A stretch of DNA of 5,794 bases from Clostridiaceae bacterium (GTDB lineage: Bacteria; Bacillota_A; Clostridia; Clostridiales; Clostridiaceae), in contig JAQSXU010000206.1 of NCBI GenBank assembly GCA_029256485.1, forward strand, positions 1-5,794, in the 5' to 3' direction. The notes under the pieces were generated by a model. The model did not search any database and was not told the origin of the DNA. It saw only the letters and a list, made by a program, of their open reading frames with translations. This document shows, in pieces, positions 1 to 5,101 of this stretch (position 1 is its first letter; each line of letters begins with the position of its first letter). Position numbers and translations under genes: made by a program.

Positions 1-9
1 CTGTTTATC

Positions 10-186
10 CTAAGCTTTTTGTGTTTTAATTTTCATATATTCAACAAGCTCTCTTACCTTTTTTTCTCCTAGCTGTTTTTCTAAAATATCAATCATAACC
101 TCAGCCTGGGACTTTTTAAGCATTTCCATTCCTTCTGTTGTTTCAGGATAATGAACTCTAACTGTTATAGATTGTCTACTTTTCAT
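10..186 (-). CDS. Small conserved-looking protein of unknown function, 58 aa
   Basis: Reading frame ATG (184-186) to TAG (10-12), starting MKSRQSITVRVHYPETTEGM and ending KTQKA. A good Shine-Dalgarno site (AAAGGGTGA, about 192-200) lies five to six bases before the ATG, which supports this short frame as a real gene. The N-terminal third could form a beta strand (SITVRVHYP); the rest is a charged amphipathic helix rich in Glu, Lys and Leu. I see no membrane segment and no clear ribbon-helix-helix pattern. It lies about 57 bases downstream of the broken XRE repressor, on the same strand, so it was probably part of that phage or integrative-element operon. Small proteins of this sort are often found next to recombinase genes of such elements, but what lies to the left is outside the window. 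Function unknown; a real gene is likely. Confidence 0.7.
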   Translation of the reverse strand: MKSRQSITVRVHYPETTEGMEMLKKSQAEVMIDILEKQLGEKKVRELVEYMKIKTQKA

Positions 187-199
187 AGTATCACCCTTT

Positions 200-228
200 A
201 ATATTTGCTTTTATACTATGCAAATATT
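200..228. repeat. Perfect 9-bp inverted repeat just upstream of the small gene's ribosome site
   Basis: AATATTTGC (200-208) and GCAAATATT (220-228) are perfect reverse complements around an 11-base loop. On the minus strand the hairpin would end immediately before the Shine-Dalgarno site of the 58-residue gene, with no U-tract after it, so it is not an intrinsic terminator. It could be a protein-binding operator or a 5' leader hairpin affecting translation. A weak promoter (TTGTAA at 238-243, 17 bases, CATAGT at 215-220) would put its -10 box inside the loop and right arm. Role is inferred. Confidence 0.45.
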
Positions 229-243
229 TAAAATTAGTTACAA

Positions 244-746
244 TTAACCATTTTTCCAACAACTCATTAAGTTTTTTTCAGCCCATATCTTTAAAGATTA
301 AGATTTAACTGAAATCTCATCTAAGGCATCAATTATTTCTTGCAACCTAGAAATTTCATCTTTCGTTATCTTTCCATCTACAGTTATATCAATTAACGAT
401 TCATTAATTTTTGTAATACTCGTACTATTTAGAACTGCTAATATTTGAATCGTTAGTCTTTTAAGTCCACATAGTTCTACTGGTGCCATAGTAAGTTTTC
501 CTATAACACATTCATTGCAGCAATAATAATTCATTAATTCTGGTGCATTGTATGCATCTGCAATTCTAACTACTGAATCTATTGGTAGTTGCTTATATAG
601 TCCCAATTTATAGTTAGTAAGTTGATCCTTACTTACACCTATAGCTTCACTTGCTCCTTCAATGCTTTTGAATTTTTCATTAAACTCTGCTACTATTTTT
701 CTAGTTTCCTGTAGATTGTGTCATTCTTATTATTATTTTTATTCAT
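244..746 (-). pseudogene. Broken XRE-family (Cro/CI-like) transcriptional regulator
   Basis: An ATG at 744-746 has a strong Shine-Dalgarno site (AAAAGGAGAG, 750-759) but its frame (MNKNNNKNDTIYRKLEK) stops at TAG 693-695. One extra A in the A-run at 696-700 would join it to the downstream frame: IVAEFNEKFKSIEGASEAIG, then VSKDQLTNYKLG (helix-turn-helix), then IDSVVRIADAYNAPELMNYY, then a Cys cluster (CCNEC). That frame stops at TAA 298-300, but the same frame continues past it as SLKIWAEKNL to a second stop at 244-246. From memory, intact relatives in clostridia end in a Gln-containing stretch followed by LKLWAEKNL, so the TAA looks like a CAA (Gln) to TAA change. The restored protein would be about 167 residues, a DNA-binding repressor of a phage or integrative element. 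The two lesions make it a decayed gene; a sequencing error could explain one but hardly both. The internal TTG at 604-606 starts within the helix-turn-helix region and is not a credible start. Confidence 0.8.
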
Positions 747-777
747 TTTCTCTCCTTTTCCAGTATTGAAATTGTTT

Positions 778-806
778 ATTTTACTTACCTTTATTGTAAG
801 CGTCGA
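778..806 (-). promoter_or_regulatory. Candidate sigma-A promoter of the broken XRE regulator
   Basis: On the minus strand a TCGACG -35 box (801-806; four of six bases match TTGACA) is followed after 17 bases by TAAAAT (778-783; five of six match TATAAT). Transcription would start near 771, giving a leader of about 25 bases before the ATG at 746. The -35 box lies at the loop side of the left arm of the 795-822 palindrome, as expected for a promoter controlled by autorepression. Confidence 0.45.
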
Positions 807-822
807 TTCTTTGACGCTTACA
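795..822. promoter_or_regulatory. 10-bp palindrome, candidate repressor operator
   Basis: TGTAAGCGTC (795-804) and GACGCTTACA (813-822) are perfect reverse complements separated by eight bases. It is one of the few GC-containing palindromes in this AT-rich window and overlaps the presumed -35 region of the XRE gene. The spacing suits a dimeric helix-turn-helix repressor. The plus strand also carries TTGACG at 811-816, so a divergent promoter may once have existed here before the transposase remnant came to lie against it. An insertion-sequence end is another possibility. Confidence 0.4.
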
Positions 823-1076
823 GCAATTCATAGTAATAGTCGCAAAGGAAATCCTTATGATAATGCTATTATGGAATCCTTTTATAGAACCATAAAGAGA
901 GAGCTTATTCAAGACTCTCACTACGAAACTCTTGAACAAGCTCAAAAGGAAATTTTTAAATATATTGAAATATATTATATCTTAGTACTTATAGTAACTC
1001 TCCTCATGAATAGCAACCCAAAACTCCTGTTCCATCCCATAAACTTAGTGGCCAGCCTCTAAACAAAAAATTCTAA
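823..1076 (+). pseudogene. IS3-family transposase remnant (C-terminal end only)
   Basis: The frame reads IHSNSRKGNPYDNAIMESFY, then RTIKRELIQDSHYETLEQAQ, then KEIFKYIEIYY, the C-terminal end of the rve integrase core of an IS3-family OrfB transposase. The conserved DNA-x-x-E block holds the third acidic residue of the DDE triad (Glu codon 874-876); the two upstream Asp residues are gone. After the Tyr-Tyr codons (973-978) the frame shifts: the family's C-terminal tail resumes in another frame at about 981 (LSTYSNSPHE, a stop at 1011-1013, then QPKTPVPSHKLSGQPLNKKF) and ends at TAA 1074-1076. The piece therefore has a 5' deletion, a frameshift and a stop, and cannot transpose on its own. The left boundary is approximate; residues before about 823 do not look like transposase. 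I could not identify terminal inverted repeats or a target duplication. Confidence 0.82.
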
Positions 1077-1157
1077 TAGGATTTATCTTCAAAAAAATTA
1101 CTTATTATTAAAAATACATTGTACTCTAATACTCCTAAAAATTAACATGAATTTTTA

Positions 1158-2381
1158 TTACTTATCATCAAAATTTTTATTTAACCTTTCGCATACACAT
1201 ACATTGTATTTCTCCGCATGCATTAAATAGCTAGTCTTCCGAAACTCTTCATATGTTTCATATATATCTATATAATGGAATAGTGAAAAAAACATAACTG
1301 TATTATCAGAATAAATTCCAGTATAAGATGACCAATATACATCACAATATAATTCAAAATATCGTGCTATTAGCTTATACAATTGAAACTGAGATTCATT
1401 AATATCAAACCATTGCCAACTCAACAAGTTTTTCCTTTCAAAATCCTCAGTTTGAATACTATATACAGTTTGAATTTCTACTTCCTGCATATCAATTTGA
1501 ATAGCATATGATATTCTTTCAATGAAATTACTTAATATATCAGAAATTCTCACCCCAATCTTCTGCTTAGAATCTACTTCTTTTATAATTCCATAAGAAT
1601 AATTTAAGCCATATTCATGGACATTTGATTCTTTATCCATGTAAAGATGACAATCAGATTGAGCTATATTCATTTCTTTTAAATACTTATTAAATCCATC
1701 ATATACTAAAGTATAATCCCAAGGATATTTAGCCTTTGTATCAAATTGAACTAAGAAATTATCTAATATAAATAATAACTGTTTTAAAGCTCCTGTATCA
1801 TGTACCTTTCTCGGAATATCCTTTGTTTTCTCTATTACCCCAATTAATAGATCTCTAATTTTATCAATCAAATCATTTTTAGATACTGTGTTTTCTTCAA
1901 AAAATTCAAGCATAACTGGAATGCATCTATAATTGTATAAAAATTTAATTAATGAATAATAAAATACTTCAGTTTTTACAAAAGGAATAATAATCCCTTT
2001 AAATGATTGTTCAATGAGAATTTCTGTTTTACTAATCATTGTTATATGATAATATGCTTTATTTTCATATAATGCTTTAAAAAACTTTGAATAAAAAGAC
2101 ATTGCTTCTTCATTAAAAGTTTTCACACCATAAATAAAATTTTTCTTTTTGAAGTTTGTCCCTTTCAACTCCTGCTGATTATCAAATTTTCTTTTTTGTT
2201 TAAATTCATTTTCTATTACTCTATAATCCTCTAGCAAATAATTAATTTGATTTCTTGCTCCACCAATGTAAACAGAAATATAAATATCGTTCTCATTTTC
2301 CCCATAGATATTAACTGATTTATTTTTCCCGGTAATTTTACGTGTATGAGAAGACTCATCCCAATAAAATATGTATTTCAT
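1158..2381 (-). CDS. DUF3800-like protein (predicted RNase H-like fold), 407 aa
   Basis: The N-terminus MKYIFYWDESSHTRKI places Asp8-Glu9 at the end of a first beta strand, like the conserved D-E-S motif that opens DUF3800 proteins. A second block, ELKGTNFKKK (about residues 71-80), matches the Glu/Lys region that follows in that family. A third, DSKQKIGVRISDILSNFIER (about 270-289), resembles the C-proximal Q-(I/L)-AD-(L/I)-(I/L)-A motif, with Asp281 as the likely third acidic residue. These could form a metal-binding nuclease-like site, but the family's biochemical activity is largely unestablished. No membrane segment or signal peptide is seen; the protein should be cytoplasmic. It is longer than many DUF3800 proteins (about 200-300 residues), with an extra C-terminal part of about 120 residues rich in aromatic residues. 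The start chosen is ATG 2379-2381 because a strong Shine-Dalgarno site lies five bases before it; the upstream in-frame TTG at 2394-2396 overlaps that site and is unlikely. Family assignment rests on motifs read by eye. Confidence 0.6.
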   Translation of the reverse strand: MKYIFYWDESSHTRKITGKNKSVNIYGENENDIYISVYIGGARNQINYLLEDYRVIENEFKQKRKFDNQQELKGTNFKKKNFIYGVKTFNEEAMSFYSKFFKALYENKAYYHITMISKTEILIEQSFKGIIIPFVKTEVFYYSLIKFLYNYRCIPVMLEFFEENTVSKNDLIDKIRDLLIGVIEKTKDIPRKVHDTGALKQLLFILDNFLVQFDTKAKYPWDYTLVYDGFNKYLKEMNIAQSDCHLYMDKESNVHEYGLNYSYGIIKEVDSKQKIGVRISDILSNFIERISYAIQIDMQEVEIQTVYSIQTEDFERKNLLSWQWFDINESQFQLYKLIARYFELYCDVYWSSYTGIYSDNTVMFFSLFHYIDIYETYEEFRKTSYLMHAEKYNVCVCERLNKNFDDK

Positions 2382-2386
2382 AAAAT

Positions 2387-2394
2387 CCTCTCCC
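2387..2394 (-). promoter_or_regulatory. Ribosome binding site that fixes the DUF3800-like start
   Basis: GGGAGAGG on the minus strand sits five bases before ATG 2379-2381. It overlaps the in-frame TTG at 2394-2396, which would otherwise extend the protein by five residues, so the ATG is the better start. Confidence 0.7.
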
Positions 2395-2501
2395 AAACTT
2401 CTAGTAATTTAAATTTTTCAAAATTACAACTCTTCTATGATATAATAAATTTCTATAAAAAATTTTTTGTATATAATATTGTACTTTTTTAAACGTAAAT
2501 T

Positions 2502-2777
2502 TCATCTAGCTATATTAAACTTTAGGGGAACTAAAAAACGCACAATAACATAGAAAAAAGCAGTAATAGTTATAATAATTATTACATAAGGTAGCCCCTT
2601 TGATTGATCATTTATAAAAATATTGAAGACAGATTGTTTCATTCCTTTAGCTATTCCCAAAAAGCTACAAAGTAATAGCATAAATGAACCAATAATGCAT
2701 AAATGATTATAAACTTTTTGTTCTTTCTTTTTGTTTAGTTCTTCCTCTTCTTCACGTTTATGTTTACGTATATTCAT
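2502..2777 (-). CDS. Small membrane protein with two predicted helices, 91 aa
   Basis: ATG 2775-2777 has an ideal Shine-Dalgarno site (AAGGAG, 2783-2788) five bases upstream. The protein begins with about 22 highly charged residues (MNIRKHKREEEEELNKKKEQ), probably cytoplasmic and possibly a short coiled coil. Two hydrophobic segments follow, at about residues 24-43 (from NHLCIIGSFMLLL) and 62-83 (LPYVIIIITITAFFYVIV), joined by an 18-residue polar loop. A short basic C-terminal tail suggests both ends are inside the cell. There is no signal peptide and no family I recognise. It follows the potassium-channel-like gene with a gap of about 110 bases that holds repeat copy A, and precedes the DUF3800-like gene by about 120 bases. 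A role as an accessory or membrane partner to either neighbour is only a guess from position. Confidence 0.75.
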   Translation of the reverse strand: MNIRKHKREEEEELNKKKEQKVYNHLCIIGSFMLLLCSFLGIAKGMKQSVFNIFINDQSKGLPYVIIIITITAFFYVIVRFLVPLKFNIAR

Positions 2778-2824
2778 TTGAACTCCTTAACATATTACAC
2801 TGATTTATTTAGTAGATAGTAAAT

Positions 2825-2857
2825 TACCATAAATCTTTTCCGAAATAATGTAACATT
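2825..2857 (-). repeat. Intergenic imperfect palindrome, copy A (most diverged)
   Basis: The core begins TACCATAAAT (2825-2834) and continues to AATAATGTAACAT. It matches copy C at 24 of 32 positions with no gap, including the first 11 bases in a row. A shorter match (ATAG-AAA) continues on its left side with a one-base indel. The palindrome arms are weaker than in B and C, with two mismatched pairs when folded as the minus-strand RNA. It lies 30 bases after the stop codon of the channel-like gene. Confidence 0.55.
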
Positions 2858-2887
2858 GTATAGCTGAAATATTTGTTGGTATATTAT

Positions 2888-4360
2888 TTACCTAATAATC
2901 TTTCTTGATAAAACTACTAAAAAATAACTCATTGTAGCAACACCCAAAAAGGCTTCAAATAGTACAAAAATTTTTGTTATTGAATTAAGTGGCAATATAT
3001 CTCCATATCCAACTGTAAAAAAAGTTATTCCACTTACATATAAATAATCTATAAATGATACTGCATTATTAAAACAAATAAATGGAAAAAAGCAGTACAT
3101 TATAGCGAAGATAAAAATCAATGCTAATATAGAAATAAAAACTCGAAATGGATTTGTTCCATAATCACTAATTAACCAAATACTATAATTATATATTTTA
3201 AAAAAAATATTATGATTCTGCAATTTATTTTCCATTTTTCTGTATTTTGCATAGCATAAATCTTCATTTCTATAATCACCCAAGGAACGAAAATTTTCTT
3301 TTAACATTAATAGTTGATTTATATCACAGGTATCTTCAACATTTTTTAAAATCTCATCTAATAATTGCTGAAATTTTTTAAAATAAACTCTTCCATTATT
3401 TATGGTATTCTCAAAACTTATCTTTAAAGGATCTTTTTTAATATCAAGCTTTATTATTGAGTTTACAATACATTCCTTAAATATTAATTTAGACTTTGTT
3501 TTCAACTCTATATCACATAATCCATCTAATTTGCAATTTTTAAATGATAACATCTTTACTTCGCATTCTCTGGCATGAATTTCTCCAATTCTGGAAAAAT
3601 TAATTATAAATTCATCTAACTTTGATTTAGTTAAGAATATCTCTCTTATTCCATAATCTACGTTGTTTATATTAACTTTAGTGTTAATCATTTTGGATAA
3701 TAAAAAATTAATGCTTGGATTATTTTTTAACATAGAAAAAAATACTGTTGAATCAATAAATTCAGTATAATTCGCTGAAATTTTTGATTCATTAAAGCTG
3801 TTTTCATCAAAATTTATTCCAAGTATACTAAAACTTGATGACCAAAATTTTGCATTATTAACACTTAAAGTACCATTAATAATATTTATATTTGACAAAT
3901 CCAATTCTATTTTATTAAATATAGAATATTCAAAGCATATGCCACTATCAACAATATTTAGTAACATAAATGATACTAATTTATCTTTTTGAGATTCTGC
4001 ATTCCAAAATGAACAGCATGCACTTATTCCTTTAATATCCCTTAAATAATTCTCATTACGCTCATAGAATTTATTTGTTCCAAGCCATGCAAAATCATTA
4101 ATATATGTATAATTAAGATTAATATATTCTCCATCACAATATTTTTGTTTAATCAATTCATAATTAACACAAGCAAGTTGAGCAATTTTTATTTTTTCAC
4201 TTGACTCATTAATTCTATAAATTGCAACAGATTTAGATGTAGTAACATTTGATATTTGAGTAGGGTAAATTTTACCTTCATGTATATTCGAAATTTTTTC
4301 ATCATTAATCCAATATATGTTTTCATTATTATCTATATAGTCAACAATTATCTTATCCAT
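2888..4360 (-). CDS. Two-helix potassium-channel-like protein with a beta-helix-like cytoplasmic domain, 490 aa
   Basis: The C-terminal 90 residues form a classic two-helix pore module (Ion_trans_2 type): outer helix about 405-425 (FRVFISILALIFIFAIMYCF), pore helix about 436-447, selectivity filter TVGYGD at 449-454, inner helix about 460-485. TVGYGD is the K+ filter, so potassium conduction is the likely activity, probably as a tetramer. The first 330 residues are soluble and look like irregular pentapeptide or beta-helix coils: short Phe/Leu/Ile-rich strands with Asn, Ser and Cys turns, such as CEVKMLSFKNCKLDGLCDIE (266-285). A helical linker follows (about 345-382, LKENFRSLGDYRNEDLCYAK), like the linker seen between pentapeptide repeats and channel domains in other bacteria. 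I cannot see an RCK or cyclic-nucleotide domain, so what the N-terminus senses is unknown. ATG 4358-4360 has AAGGAG (4366-4371) five bases upstream. It is transcribed apart from or together with the 130-residue gene; a candidate promoter is in the gap. Confidence 0.85.
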   Translation of the reverse strand: MDKIIVDYIDNNENIYWINDEKISNIHEGKIYPTQISNVTTSKSVAIYRINESSEKIKIAQLACVNYELIKQKYCDGEYINLNYTYINDFAWLGTNKFYERNENYLRDIKGISACCSFWNAESQKDKLVSFMLLNIVDSGICFEYSIFNKIELDLSNINIINGTLSVNNAKFWSSSFSILGINFDENSFNESKISANYTEFIDSTVFFSMLKNNPSINFLLSKMINTKVNINNVDYGIREIFLTKSKLDEFIINFSRIGEIHARECEVKMLSFKNCKLDGLCDIELKTKSKLIFKECIVNSIIKLDIKKDPLKISFENTINNGRVYFKKFQQLLDEILKNVEDTCDINQLLMLKENFRSLGDYRNEDLCYAKYRKMENKLQNHNIFFKIYNYSIWLISDYGTNPFRVFISILALIFIFAIMYCFFPFICFNNAVSFIDYLYVSGITFFTVGYGDILPLNSITKIFVLFEAFLGVATMSYFLVVLSRKIIR

Positions 4361-4430
4361 CCTAACTCCTTATCTATACCAAACAATTTTAATAAAACAT
4401 ATAAAATAATAATATTTTATTGTATCGCAA

Positions 4431-4459
4431 TGTATATTTATTGTAGCATGTTTTTTCAA
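4431..4459 (-). promoter_or_regulatory. Candidate sigma-A promoter of the channel-like gene
   Basis: On the minus strand TTGAAA (4454-4459, five of six consensus bases) and TATACA (4431-4436, TATA plus two mismatches) are 17 bases apart. The transcript would start near 4424 with a leader of about 65 bases. The -35 box lies only two bases beyond the end of repeat copy B, so the repeat may insulate or modulate this promoter. In DNA this AT-rich such matches arise by chance. Confidence 0.4.
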
Positions 4460-4461
4460 TT

Positions 4462-4520
4462 AAATTCTATAAAATAACAAAAATACCACAAATTCATTTC
4501 TGAATAATGTGATATCCTTA
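4462..4520 (-). repeat. Intergenic imperfect palindrome, copy B
   Basis: This copy aligns with copy C (5013-5071) over 59 bases without a gap, 48 identical, nearly all differences being transitions. The arms are 4479-4490 (AAAAATACCACA) and 4508-4519 (TGTGATATCCTT). As minus-strand RNA they pair over 12 positions if G-U pairs are allowed. Inside is a perfect 5-bp stem (ATTCA 4492-4496, TGAAT 4501-4505) around a four-base loop, which reads GAAA in minus-strand RNA. It starts 28 bases after the stop codon of the 130-residue gene. No long U-tract follows the outer stem, although the 3' arm ends in five U. Confidence 0.7.
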
Positions 4521-4548
4521 CTTTTCTATTTTACATTTGAATTTTCTA

Positions 4549-4941
4549 TTATTCTTTTTCATTTAACCATTCAGGCTTTTCTTGATTAACAAAAGGATGC
4601 AATGCATGAATTTCATAATTAAGTGCATATAGAATTTCATCTTTATGCTTTTTTAAAAGACTTTCATCAAATTTTGCAATATAATGAGCTGCTGCTATTC
4701 TCGCATCATTAGAATAATCTTCACTTTCATCTAATAAAATGCAAAATAATATTTCTAATAATTTACTATCATTTAGTTTATTAATAAAAAATTCGTTAGC
4801 TTTCCAACTTGAATGCAAAGCCCAAATCAACAATTCACGTATAATTTCTTCAATATATTTCCCATTTTTATATGTCAACTCATTTTTTAATAATGATTCT
4901 ACCTCTTTATTTACAATGTCATCATAATCTTCCACTCTCAT
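4549..4941 (-). CDS. Acidic helical protein of unknown function, 130 aa (HEAT-like or immunity-like)
   Basis: The protein is almost entirely predicted helical, soluble and acidic, with no signal peptide or membrane segment. A short repeat-like helix pattern is visible (KLLEILFCILLDE, then NDARIAAAHYIAKF, then KDEILYALNYE), reminiscent of one HEAT-type helical pair. The tail HPFVNQEKPEWLNEKE is polar with a Trp. Small single-domain proteins of this sort, placed alone in a row of unrelated genes, are often immunity proteins of polymorphic toxins, but I recognise no specific family and see no toxin gene here. The start is uncertain: the Shine-Dalgarno site AGGAG (4943-4947) is only one base from ATG 4939-4941 but seven bases from the in-frame GTG at 4933-4935, which would shorten the protein by two residues. 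It follows the EcsC-family gene after 160 bases that contain repeat C and a good promoter, so it is probably transcribed on its own. Confidence 0.75.
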   Translation of the reverse strand: MRVEDYDDIVNKEVESLLKNELTYKNGKYIEEIIRELLIWALHSSWKANEFFINKLNDSKLLEILFCILLDESEDYSNDARIAAAHYIAKFDESLLKKHKDEILYALNYEIHALHPFVNQEKPEWLNEKE

Positions 4942-5012
4942 ACTCCTAAACTAATTTTAATTTTTACAGTTAATAATAAAAAATATATTTTCAGCGTATC
5001 ATAATTTTGATA

Positions 5013-5071
5013 AAATTCTGCAAAATAGCAAAGATACCATAAATCCGTTTATAAATAATATGATATCTTTA
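5013..5071 (-). repeat. Intergenic imperfect palindrome, copy C (best paired)
   Basis: The arms AAAGATACCATA (5030-5041) and TATGATATCTTT (5059-5070) are reverse complements at 11 of 12 positions; the twelfth is a G-U pair in minus-strand RNA. The inner 17 bases can form only a short weak stem. A flank of 17 bases to the left (AAATTCT, then AAAATA, then CAAA) is also shared with copy B, so the unit is about 59 bases and not only the hairpin. It begins 30 bases after the stop codon of the EcsC-family gene. It is not flanked by a recognisable target duplication. Confidence 0.72.
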
Positions 5072-5087
5072 ACGATCAAAATGTCAA
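5060..5087 (-). promoter_or_regulatory. Candidate sigma-A promoter inside repeat C, for the 130-aa gene
   Basis: TTGACA (5082-5087, perfect consensus) is followed after 16 bases by TATCAT (5060-5065, five of six) on the minus strand. The -10 box is part of the outer palindrome arm of repeat C. Transcription would start near 5053, inside the loop, with a leader of about 110 bases. Copies A and B lack an equally good -35 box at the same place, so the promoter is not a conserved part of the repeat. Confidence 0.5.
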
Positions 5088-5101
5088 CTAAATTTGCAAT
5101 G

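Noticed and set aside
718..1062. A 114-residue plus-strand reading frame taken as one whole gene
   Set aside because: Only the part from about 823 resembles a transposase. The first 35 codons run through the promoter and start region of the opposite-strand XRE gene, and the last 25 are out of frame with the family.
1136..1157. Hairpin between the transposase remnant and the DUF3800-like gene as a terminator
   Set aside because: An 8-bp inverted repeat is present but is made only of A and T, with no G-C pair and no clear U-tract on either strand, so it is too weak to call.
2439..2473. A fourth copy of the intergenic repeat after the 91-residue gene
   Set aside because: A stretch at the right distance from the stop (about 29 bases) shares GATA and ATAAAT with the core, but the rest matches poorly and the region is almost pure A/T, so chance is enough to explain it.
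4256..4477. Plus-strand 73-residue frame
   Set aside because: It overlaps the start of the channel-like gene on the other strand, has no convincing ribosome site, and its Ile/Asn/Tyr-rich composition is what AT-rich antisense DNA gives.
4739..4927. Plus-strand 62-residue frame
   Set aside because: It lies entirely antisense to the 130-residue gene and shows no family features or ribosome site.
4462..5071. Integron attC sites
   Set aside because: The hairpins lie after genes in one orientation, but I find no GTTRRRY / RYYYAAC core pair at the ends of the repeat and no integron integrase in the window.
2825..5071. CRISPR array
   Set aside because: There are only three copies, separated by whole genes, with no regular spacers.
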